A program made the translations under genes and the position numbers. A stretch of 64,000 nucleotides of DNA, from positions 124,001 through 188,000 of the forward strand of contig NZ_BSFI01000021.1 in assembly GCF_027922265.1 (NCBI RefSeq), in the 5' to 3' direction. Every line of letters starts with the position of its first letter. Position 1 is the first letter of the stretch. Below are positions 9,031 through 15,997 of the stretch, in pieces. The notes under the pieces were generated by a model, which did no database searches, had not been told where the DNA came from, and saw only the letters and a list, made by a program, of their open reading frames with translations. This stretch comes from Hansschlegelia plantiphila. Its GTDB lineage: Bacteria > Pseudomonadota > Alphaproteobacteria > Rhizobiales > Methylopilaceae.

Positions 9031-10022
9031 CAGGTCGCGGCGTTCCGCGACGCCAGCCGCTTCTCCCAGGCGAGCGCGTGTCCGACGATCGTGTCGAGCG
9101 CGTCGTGGTCGGGCGTCCAGCCGAGCGTCCGGCGCGCGACCCCTGAATCCGCGATCAGCGAGGCCGGGTCGCCGGCGCGCCGCGGCGCCAGTGCGACGGG
9201 GAAGTCGACGCCGGAGACCCGCTTGACGGAATCGATCACCTCGAACACCGACGCGCCGCGCCCGTAGCCGCAATTGGCGACGAGGCTGGCGCCGCCGCCG
9301 GCGAGATAATCCAGCGCCAGCACATGGGCCTTGGCGAGGTCGGAGACGTGGATGTAGTCGCGGACGCAGGAGCCGTCGCGGGTCGGATAATCGTCTCCGA
9401 ACACCGCCATCCCGTCGCGCTTGCCGACGACAACCTCGGCCGCGACCTTGATCAGATGCGTGGCGCGCTCGCTCGACTGGCCTGCGCGGCCCGCGGGGTC
9501 TGCGCCCGCCACATTGAAATAACGCAAGGCGGCGTAGGCGAAATCATAGGCGGCGCTGGAGTCCGACAGCATCCGCTCGGTCATCAGCTTCGAGGCGCCG
9601 TAGGGCGAGACCGGGTCGAGCGGCGAGGTCTCGCTGAGCGGCTCGGACGACGCCTCGCCGTAGACCGCGGCGGTCGAGGAGAACACGAACCGCTTCACCC
9701 CGCCTCCGACCGCGGCTGCGATCAGCGCGCGCGAACGGACCGTGTTGTTGAGATAATAGGCGAGCGGGTCGACGACCGAATCCGGCACCACGATCGAGCC
9801 CGCGAAATGCACGATCGCGTCGACGCCGTGCTCTGCGATCACACGGCCGACGAGCGCCTCGTCGCCGACGCACCCCTCGACGAACGGGACCCCGTCCGGA
9901 ACAACGGAGCGGAACCCGGTCGAAAGGTCGTCGAGCACCACGACGTCGCGTCCCGCGTCCAGCAGGGCGAGCACCATATGGCTGCCGATGTAACCGGCGC
10001 CGCCGGTGACGAGGACTGTCAT
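9030..10022 (-). CDS. galE: UDP-glucose 4-epimerase
   Basis: A 330-residue extended short-chain dehydrogenase that interconverts UDP-glucose and UDP-galactose using bound NAD+, supplying galactose units for surface polysaccharide. The NAD-binding motif TGGAGYIG is at residues 6-13, DDLSTG at 31-36, SSTAAVYG at 115-122 with the catalytic Ser/Thr, and the catalytic YGASK at 141-145. Length is normal for GalE. It is followed without a gap by an MFS transporter whose start overlaps its stop, so the two are co-transcribed. Confidence 0.95.
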   Translation of the reverse strand: MTVLVTGGAGYIGSHMVLALLDAGRDVVVLDDLSTGFRSVVPDGVPFVEGCVGDEALVGRVIAEHGVDAIVHFAGSIVVPDSVVDPLAYYLNNTVRSRALIAAAVGGGVKRFVFSSTAAVYGEASSEPLSETSPLDPVSPYGASKLMTERMLSDSSAAYDFAYAALRYFNVAGADPAGRAGQSSERATHLIKVAAEVVVGKRDGMAVFGDDYPTRDGSCVRDYIHVSDLAKAHVLALDYLAGGGASLVANCGYGRGASVFEVIDSVKRVSGVDFPVALAPRRAGDPASLIADSGVARRTLGWTPDHDALDTIVGHALAWEKRLASRNAAT

Positions 10023-10142
10023 CCCTGGTCTTTTCCCTGTTCGAGCGCCACCGCGGGCGGGGCGAGACGAACGGCCCCGGCGGCGGAAGTCAAGCTCGGG
10101 TCGATCCCACCGCAGTCGTCGGCGCGCGACAGAAGAGTGCGT

Positions 10143-10871
10143 TCAAAGGATCGGCCGCGGCGCCGGATCCTTCTCGAAATGCTGTGCGAGGCGACCGACG
10201 GCGCGCGGATTGACGAGGCTCAGCTTGCCGTCGCTGAGAGAAAACAGCCCCTGCGCCTTCAACCGCGCGATCGTCTTGTTGGTGTGAACCAGCGAAAGGC
10301 CGAGCGCGTCGGCGATGTGTTGCTGGGTGAGCGGAAAGTCGAGCACGCCGTTGCTCACCATGTCGAGCGTCTCGGCGCGCCTGTAAAGCGCCGCGATGAG
10401 AGCGCAGATCCGTTCGGCGGCGTTGCGCCGGCCGGCGGTCAGAAGATTATCATCGACGATCGCGTGCTCCTGCGAGCCCAGCCACGTGACGTCGTAGGCG
10501 ACCTCGGGCGCGCTCTTGAACAGTGAATAAAGCTTGCGGCGCGGGATGACGCAGAGCTCGACGTCGGTCAGCGCGACCGCACCGTAGAGCGACTTGTCGA
10601 GCAACGAGGCCTGCAATCCGATCAGATCGCCCGGAAGCGCGAAATTGAGGATCTGCCGGCGTCCGTCGTCGAGCTCCTTGAAGCGGAACGCCCAGCCGGA
10701 GAACACGGTGTAGAGCTCGGCGTCGGCCTGTTCGGGATTGATGAAGTCCGAGCCCGCGGGGATGCGCAGATGGTCGCTCTTCAGGCGGTCGATGACCGCG
10801 ACCTCCTCTTCCGTCTTCGGCGTGAAGGCACGCTGGACGCGTAAGGGGCATTTGAAGCAGCGAACATACAT
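10143..10871 (-). CDS. Crp/Fnr family transcription regulator
   Basis: A 242-residue regulator with an N-terminal cyclic-nucleotide-binding-type domain (about 20-150; GDLIGLQ in the jelly roll) and a C-terminal winged helix (about 155-230) whose HTH reads LTQQHIADALGLS then VHTNKTIARL. Only two cysteines sit near the N-terminus (Cys5 and Cys8, CFKC), not the full four-Cys pattern of oxygen-sensing FNR, and others are at LCVI and RICAL. So an iron-sulfur cluster is uncertain. The gene is divergent from the stress response cluster. An 18-base inverted repeat with Crp-like geometry lies 80 bases upstream of its start and could be its binding site. Confidence 0.92.
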   Translation of the reverse strand: MYVRCFKCPLRVQRAFTPKTEEEVAVIDRLKSDHLRIPAGSDFINPEQADAELYTVFSGWAFRFKELDDGRRQILNFALPGDLIGLQASLLDKSLYGAVALTDVELCVIPRRKLYSLFKSAPEVAYDVTWLGSQEHAIVDDNLLTAGRRNAAERICALIAALYRRAETLDMVSNGVLDFPLTQQHIADALGLSLVHTNKTIARLKAQGLFSLSDGKLSLVNPRAVGRLAQHFEKDPAPRPIL

Positions 10872-10950
10872 CGTCGGGCAGCCGACACCTGCGCGTGAAT
10901 GGAGTTCGAAGATGGGAACGAGTTTCCATCCACCAAATTCCCCAGGATCG

Positions 10951-10968
10951 CTATGTCAAAACACATAG
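10951..10968. promoter_or_regulatory. Inverted repeat with Crp-type spacing, candidate operator
   Basis: CTATGT (10951-10956) and ACATAG (10963-10968) are perfect inverted repeats separated by six bases, the spacing of Crp-family sites, though the half-sites differ from the TGTGA consensus. It lies between the divergent Crp/Fnr gene and the HisKA_2 gene and just upstream of the latter's start. Confidence 0.5.
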
Positions 10969-10974
10969 CTCCAG

Positions 10975-11661
10975 ATGGGGAGAGGCATTAAGTCCTCTGG
11001 CATGGACCTCACCCAGCCTTCGCATGGCGGCGACGCCGCGGCCAGCGCCCCTGTGGAGGCGGATTCAAGGCGCGTCGCTGAACTGCGGCATCAGTTCCGC
11101 AACCAGATCCAGACGATGAGCAGTCTGATCTCGCTGTTCGGCGACCGGCTGCCGGAAGGCGACGGCCGCCGCGTGCTCTCCGATCTGCGCGTTCGGTTCG
11201 AGGCGGTGGCTGCGCTCCATGGCGACGAGTTCTCGACCGGCGGTCCGATCGCCTGCGACCGTCTGCTCGCCGGCCTCGCCGTGCGGATCTGCAGCCACTA
11301 CGACCCGTCGCGGCGGCGCGCAGTCGCCTTCGCGGCGACCCCTTTCCGGACCGATCCGCGCCGCGCCGGGATGCTTGCGCAGATTCTGGCCGAAATGCTG
11401 ATCGACCTGTTCCGCGCCGGATTTGCTGACGGGGCGGCAGGCCCGGCGGACGTGACCGTCCGGGCCGCCGAGGACGGGGCGATCTCGATGCGGGTCGATC
11501 TCGCGGAAGCCGGCCCGGAGCCCGCAGCCGGACAGGTGGGCGACCTCGGCGTCGCCATTCTCCGGAGCCTGGCGCAGGGACTCGACGGGTCGCTCACCCG
11601 CCGCCGCGGCGACGGGCTGCGCATCGAGGTCGCTATTCCGGGCCGGACGGCGCAAAGTTGA
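10975..11661 (+). CDS. Soluble HisKA_2-type protein with degenerate ATPase domain
   Basis: A 228-residue soluble protein (219 if the second ATG at 11002 is used; neither start has a convincing ribosome binding site). Residues 36-55 form a HisKA_2/HWE-like phosphoacceptor helix, ELRHQFRNQIQTMSSLISLF, with His39. The C-terminal half has the length and fold pattern of an HATPase domain, including GVAILRSLAQGLDG where kinases have the G2 box, but the N-box asparagine is absent (ILAEMLIDLFRAGF). There is no sensor domain or membrane segment. That layout is like histidine phosphotransferases of the ChpT/Spo0B type. It sits 97 bases upstream of phyR, so a role in phosphate flow to PhyR is a fair inference. 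Confidence 0.75.
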   Translation: MGRGIKSSGMDLTQPSHGGDAAASAPVEADSRRVAELRHQFRNQIQTMSSLISLFGDRLPEGDGRRVLSDLRVRFEAVAALHGDEFSTGGPIACDRLLAGLAVRICSHYDPSRRRAVAFAATPFRTDPRRAGMLAQILAEMLIDLFRAGFADGAAGPADVTVRAAEDGAISMRVDLAEAGPEPAAGQVGDLGVAILRSLAQGLDGSLTRRRGDGLRIEVAIPGRTAQS

Positions 11662-11758
11662 CTTCGACCCAAACCACTTGCTCTCTTCCGCCGGAGCGCC
11701 ATCTTGCGCCGGCTGCTCACCATCGACCCCACGTCTTCGCCGCCTGGACGAACATCGC

Positions 11759-12556
11759 ATGGCCCTCGCCGACACGATCGCACCGCACCTTCCTTTTCTT
11801 CGCCGCTACGCGCGCGCGCTGACCGGCAGGCAGGACAGCGGCGACGCCTATGTCGCTGCGGTGCTCAAGGCGCTGATCGCCGATCCCAGCATCTTTCCGA
11901 GCGAGACCGATCCCCGGGTCGGGCTTTATTCGATCTTCTCGCGCATCTGGTCGTCGGTCGCCCTCAACGTCGAGACCGGCCTCGAGGGGCCCGATTCCGA
12001 GCGGACGATCGAGGCTCTCACGCCGCGCTCACGGCAGGTGTTCCTGCTGGTCTCCGTCGAGGGCTTCACGCCGTCGGAAGCCGGACAGATCCTGGGCATC
12101 CCCGAGCGCGAGGTCGGCCAGGCGATCGACGACGCGGGCCGAGAGATCGCGGAGCAGGTCGCAACCGACGTGCTGATCATCGAGGACGAGCCGATCATCG
12201 CGATGGACCTCGCCAAGCTGGTGGAAGGCCTCGGTCACCGCGTCATCGGCACCGCTCGCACCCACACCGAGGCGCTGGCGCTCGCCGGGCGCTCGTCCCC
12301 CGGCCTCGTGCTCGCCGACATCCAGCTGGCCGACGGCAGCTCGGGCCTCGAAGCCGTGAACGAGATCCTGCCGAACCTCGAGGTTCCGGTGATCTTCATC
12401 ACCGCCTACCCCGAGCGGCTTCTGAGCGGCGAGCGGCCCGAGCCGGTGTTCCTGGTGACCAAGCCGTTCCAGGCGTCGACGGTGAAGGCCATCGTCAGTC
12501 AGGCGCTCTTCTTCGGCGCGAAGGCTCACAGCTCCGACCGGCGCGGCGCAGCCTGA
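11759..12556 (+). CDS. phyR: General stress response anti-anti-sigma factor PhyR
   Basis: A 265-residue PhyR. Residues 1-135 are a sigma-like domain (LPFLRRYARALTG; ALTPRSRQVFLLVSVEGF; SEAGQILGIPEREVG) that mimics EcfG and titrates NepR. Residues 137-255 are a receiver with acidic pocket IEDE, probable phosphoacceptor Asp187 (VLADIQLADGSSG), and the FATGUY-type signature FITAYPERL, ending VTKPF with Lys235. On phosphorylation the receiver frees the sigma-like domain to bind NepR and release EcfG. Start ATG 11759 is preferred over the upstream 11678 start because it begins the conserved domain. It is followed by dps, not directly by nepR. Confidence 0.96.
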   Translation: MALADTIAPHLPFLRRYARALTGRQDSGDAYVAAVLKALIADPSIFPSETDPRVGLYSIFSRIWSSVALNVETGLEGPDSERTIEALTPRSRQVFLLVSVEGFTPSEAGQILGIPEREVGQAIDDAGREIAEQVATDVLIIEDEPIIAMDLAKLVEGLGHRVIGTARTHTEALALAGRSSPGLVLADIQLADGSSGLEAVNEILPNLEVPVIFITAYPERLLSGERPEPVFLVTKPFQASTVKAIVSQALFFGAKAHSSDRRGAA

Positions 12557-12699
12557 CGCCAATACCCTGATCTCGGATCAATTTAAGTCGTTTCCCGCCG
12601 CAACCATCCGTCCGTTCCCGCGTTACCGATACAAGCCCCAAGCGGGGGGTCGGATAGGGCGCCGCCCGTCCGTCGATGGTTTCGATAGCGGGACAAACG

Positions 12700-13209
12700 A
12701 TGTCGAAGGCGGGCGCAGTTCTTAACGTACATCCGATCGTAGAACGGCCCGACATCGGCTTGAAAGACGGCGATCGCAAGATGATCGCCGAGGTTCTCAG
12801 CGAGCTCACTGTCCAGACGTACCGGACGCTGCTTCGTTCGCAGGTCGTCCACTGGAATGTCGTGGGGCCGTTGTTTCAACCGATCCATGTCCTGACCGAA
12901 CAGCATTACACGGACCTGTTCGCGGCCATTGACCAGCTGGCGGAGCGTATCCGGGCGCTCGGTCATCCGGTTCCAACGGGCAAGGCCGCCGCTGGCCTCG
13001 ACAAGGCGCTGTCGCTCGACGGTCGCCTGACGGCCCGCACGATGGTCGAAGAGCTGGTCGAGGACCACGAGGCCCTCGTGCGGCTCATCCGCGAGGGCGC
13101 GGGTCAGGCCGAGGACGTTAACGATTTCGTGACGCACGATCTGCTGACGGAGCGGCTCGCCTTCCACGAGAAGGCGATCTGGATGCTTCGGGCGATCGTC
13201 GCCGACTGA
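12700..13209 (+). CDS. dps: Dps-family ferritin-like protein
   Basis: A 169-residue Dps protein, which forms a hollow dodecamer that oxidises and stores iron, often also binding DNA. The intersubunit ferroxidase ligands are all present with the family's spacing: His51, His63, Asp78 and Glu82 (HWNVVGP, HVLTEQ, AIDQLAERI). An in-frame ATG at 12676 would add eight residues; 12700 begins nearer the family start. It lies between phyR and nepR-ecfG, so control by EcfG is likely from context, but I could not find a clean GGAAC...GTT promoter upstream. Confidence 0.93.
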   Translation: MSKAGAVLNVHPIVERPDIGLKDGDRKMIAEVLSELTVQTYRTLLRSQVVHWNVVGPLFQPIHVLTEQHYTDLFAAIDQLAERIRALGHPVPTGKAAAGLDKALSLDGRLTARTMVEELVEDHEALVRLIREGAGQAEDVNDFVTHDLLTERLAFHEKAIWMLRAIVAD

Positions 13210-13231
13210 TCAAACCGAGGAGGACGCGGTC

Positions 13232-13603
13232 ATGGCGTATGTCAGCCACAGTCAGTATCGGGCGTATCCCTTCAGCGCCGTTCGCGCCAGAGCCTCGCGC
13301 CTCGACGCGGCGCTCCTGATCCGCGTCGCCTTCGTCGCCGTAGCGGCGGCCGCGGTGATCGTCGCGCTGTCGGGCGTCGCGATAGAAGGCGGGGTCCCGA
13401 CTCTCGCGAGGGGCGACCGCCTGTCCTCGCGATCGATCGAGGTCGCGAGCGTCGATGTCGTTTCCCGGGATGCAAGCGTCGCCCGCGACGCCGCCGGACG
13501 CGTGGTTTATCTGAACGATCCCGCCGCCCAGACAACGACCGTTTCGAAGGGAGTCACAGTTCCTCTCGCGCCGAACTCTCCCTTAAATGATGCGACAAAG
13601 TGA
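13232..13603 (+). CDS. Small single-pass membrane protein, unknown
   Basis: A 123-residue protein with a strong ribosome binding site (AGGAGG about eight bases before ATG). One membrane helix lies at about 26-50 (Ala/Val-rich), with a short basic N-terminal part before it and a Ser/Thr/Val-rich, probably periplasmic tail. No known domain. It follows dps by 22 bases and so is probably co-transcribed with it in the stress cluster. Function unknown. Confidence 0.7.
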   Translation: MAYVSHSQYRAYPFSAVRARASRLDAALLIRVAFVAVAAAAVIVALSGVAIEGGVPTLARGDRLSSRSIEVASVDVVSRDASVARDAAGRVVYLNDPAAQTTTVSKGVTVPLAPNSPLNDATK

Positions 13604-13793
13604 CTTCTTCGGTCGCAAAGGAGTTCACGCAGTGGGATCGTCCCCAGATAAGCGGAAATCCATTATCGTTAGCGGATCTTCAACTGAACGCTGCGAGCAT
13701 TCTGCTGGGGAACGGACGAACCATGTCTCGGCCTCGGTTATCGAAGGCCGCTTCGGCCCGATCGGTTCGGGGCAGAGGCGGAAAGGTGAGTTG

Positions 13794-13988
13794 ATGACGC
13801 AGCGTAAGCCCGACAACAATCTCGACCTCGACGTGCAGGCCCATATCGGCCGGCAGCTCAGGGCGGGCTACGTCGACATCCTTAACCAGCCCGTTCCGGA
13901 CCGCTTTCTCGAACTCCTCGCGGAGCTAGACAAAAAGGAAGATGAGGCGGGCTCTAACCAGAGCATTCTGCAGAACGGCGCTCGATGA
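13794..13988 (+). CDS. nepR: Anti-sigma factor NepR
   Basis: A 64-residue NepR, which holds EcfG inactive until phosphorylated PhyR takes it away. The conserved core is clear: VQAHIGRQLRAGY followed by NQPVPDRFLELLAELD (about residues 14-46), two amphipathic helices joined by the Pro-containing turn. The start at 13794 was chosen because an upstream in-frame extension from 13587 lacks family similarity. The stop overlaps the ecfG start by four bases (ATGA at 13985-13988), so the two proteins are made together. Confidence 0.93.
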   Translation: MTQRKPDNNLDLDVQAHIGRQLRAGYVDILNQPVPDRFLELLAELDKKEDEAGSNQSILQNGAR

Positions 13989-14548
13989 GCGGCCCGGACG
14001 TCAGACCTCCACGCGAAGAGCTTCTGATCCACATCCCAAGCCTGCGCGCATTTGCGGTGTCGCTGTCCGGTCAGCTGGACCGGGCGGACGATCTCGTGCA
14101 GGAAACGCTGGTCAAAGCCTGGCGGAACCTCGGCAGCTACACCGAGGGGACGAACATGCGGGCGTGGCTCTTCACCATCCTGCGCAATGTCTACATCTCG
14201 GAGATCCGCCGACGGCGGCGCGAGGTTCAGGACACGGACGGCGTTTTCGCCGAAAGCGTCGCCTGCGCGCCGCAGCAGAACGGCCACATGGACCTCGCGG
14301 ACTTCCACACCGCGCTGGCCGACCTTCCGGAAGAGCAGCGTGAGGCGTTGATCCTGATCGGGGCGGCTGAGTTTTCCTATGAGGAGGCCGCCGAGATCGC
14401 GGGCTGCGCAGTCGGCACCGTGAAGAGCCGCGTCAACCGCGCACGGACGGCGCTTGCGCGGCGGCTCAATCTCGACGTCAGCGAAATCGGTCTCGAGCCG
14501 GCGCTGCGGGCGGCGCTCGGGTCGCCGGCGCGCTCGGGAACCGCCTGA
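13985..14548 (+). CDS. ecfG: General stress response ECF sigma factor EcfG
   Basis: A 187-residue ECF sigma factor of the ECF15/EcfG group. Region 2 reads RAFAVSLSGQLDRADDLVQETLVKAWRN with the family's DLVQETL motif, and region 4 reads LPEEQREALILIGAAEFSYEEAAEI then VGTVKSRVNRAR. It directs RNA polymerase to GGAAC-type stress promoters. Overlap with nepR couples anti-sigma and sigma synthesis. A histidine kinase gene follows 39 bases downstream. Confidence 0.95.
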   Translation: MSGPDVRPPREELLIHIPSLRAFAVSLSGQLDRADDLVQETLVKAWRNLGSYTEGTNMRAWLFTILRNVYISEIRRRRREVQDTDGVFAESVACAPQQNGHMDLADFHTALADLPEEQREALILIGAAEFSYEEAAEIAGCAVGTVKSRVNRARTALARRLNLDVSEIGLEPALRAALGSPARSGTA

Positions 14549-14587
14549 GGGACCGTCAGGGTCTTCACGGCGAACGGTAGGCCTTCC

Positions 14588-15946
14588 GTGTTCAACACGC
14601 TTCGACGCCGGATCGCGCTTCTTCTCATCGCGGCGAACCTGCCGGTCATCGCGTTCGCGATCGTCATCGGCAAGCAGGAGTTCGCCCTCGCCGACCTGTT
14701 CGGCCGGGACCGGCTTGTTCAGGCGGCCGAGCTCGTGGCGGCGCGCGCCTCGGGTATTCCCCTCGACTCGGCCGCGATCGACGACACCCGGCGCAACCTG
14801 ATCTTCCGCGACCGGGGCTCCCGCGCCGACATCGCCGCCGCGATCGTCGGCCCGGACGGCGCGTCGATCGCGAAGGACGACGAAGGCAGTCCAGTCGGCC
14901 GCGACTGGCTTCCGGAAGAGGGCCTGCCGACCCTCGCTTTGCCGGACGACCCCCGAATCCTTAAGGCTCGGGGCCGCGACGGCCGGGCGTACCGCTATGC
15001 GATCGCGAGCGTCCGTGGCGGCGACGCGAAGGCGATCGTCGCCGCCCCCTTCGACATCCTCGGCCACAGTCAGACGCAGTGGCTGTTCCTCGCGCTCGCT
15101 TTGCCTGCCCTCATGGCGCTGCTCTGCGTGGGCCTCGTGCTGTTCGGAATCGAGCGCTTCGTACTGCGCTGGATCCGCGCGCTGAGACAGATGGCGGCCT
15201 CCTATGACGGCGGAAAGCTCGAAGGCAAGCTCGTGCCGCTCGACGGCGCGCCGCAGGAGTTCGTGGAGCTCGGCGACGCCCTCCAGGCCATGTCGCGCCG
15301 CGTCGAGGAACGCTCGGTCGCGCTGGAGCAGGCCGTCGACGCCCGCGACCGGCTGCTGCGCGAACTGCACCACCGCGTGAAGAACAACTTCCAGATGATC
15401 GCGAGCCTGCTCGCGCTGCAGCGCCAGGAGGCGCCGGACACCCTGAGCGCCGTGCTGCGGGCGCCCGAGGATCGGGTGCGCGCGATGGCGGCGGCCTACA
15501 AGGTCTCCTACGCCTCGGGCGAGATCGGCCATGTCGGCGTCGCCGATCTGATCCGCGACGTCGCCCAGCAGGCGCGGCAGACGTCCGGCGGTCGCACCTT
15601 CGAGGTCTCGGCGCATTTCCCGGAGGACGAGTTCGAGATCGATCTCGACTTCGCGGTCTCGCTCGCGCTGCTGATCACCGAGCTCCTCAGCGCCGCCTCG
15701 GCCGCCTCCCCCGTGGCCTCGGTCACCGCCGAGGCGCGCGACGGCGACAAGATCGCGCTCACCATCTCCGGGCCCGCCGCCGGCTGGCTGCCGCCGGCCG
15801 GGCTGTCGCAGCGGCTCATCCGCGCCTACGCCGACCAGTTGTCGACCGGCATCGAGGAGCAGGCGGACGGCTCCATCCGTCTCATCGTTCCGCTCGCCTC
15901 CGAACTGCCCTCGATCGGCATGAAGAAAGCGGCGCCAAGGGCCTGA
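14588..15946 (+). CDS. Membrane HisKA_2 histidine kinase-like protein (PhyK-like)
   Basis: A 452-residue protein starting at GTG. It has a membrane helix at about 9-28, an extracytoplasmic sensor region (about 29-163), a second helix (about 165-188), a HAMP-like linker, and a HisKA_2 helix, LLRELHHRVKNNFQMIASLL (257-276), with the His261-His262 pair. The catalytic half is odd: the N-box region reads LLITELLSAASAAS, lacking both expected asparagines, and no DxGxG motif is seen (TISGPAAGWLPPAG stands there). Position right after ecfG marks it as the stress response kinase of this locus by synteny. Whether it can bind ATP is doubtful. Confidence 0.85.
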   Translation: MFNTLRRRIALLLIAANLPVIAFAIVIGKQEFALADLFGRDRLVQAAELVAARASGIPLDSAAIDDTRRNLIFRDRGSRADIAAAIVGPDGASIAKDDEGSPVGRDWLPEEGLPTLALPDDPRILKARGRDGRAYRYAIASVRGGDAKAIVAAPFDILGHSQTQWLFLALALPALMALLCVGLVLFGIERFVLRWIRALRQMAASYDGGKLEGKLVPLDGAPQEFVELGDALQAMSRRVEERSVALEQAVDARDRLLRELHHRVKNNFQMIASLLALQRQEAPDTLSAVLRAPEDRVRAMAAAYKVSYASGEIGHVGVADLIRDVAQQARQTSGGRTFEVSAHFPEDEFEIDLDFAVSLALLITELLSAASAASPVASVTAEARDGDKIALTISGPAAGWLPPAGLSQRLIRAYADQLSTGIEEQADGSIRLIVPLASELPSIGMKKAAPRA

Positions 15947-15997
15947 GGCCCTGCGCCGCCTTGCGGGCCGGCGCCTGCGCGGACTATCACCGGGCGC

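Noticed and set aside
13709..13740. GGAAC ... GTT upstream of nepR as an EcfG promoter
   Set aside because: GGAAC (13709-13713) and GTT (13738-13740) are 24 bases apart, too far for the EcfG consensus spacing of about 16-18. A search of the unsplit intergenic region with a weight matrix would settle it.
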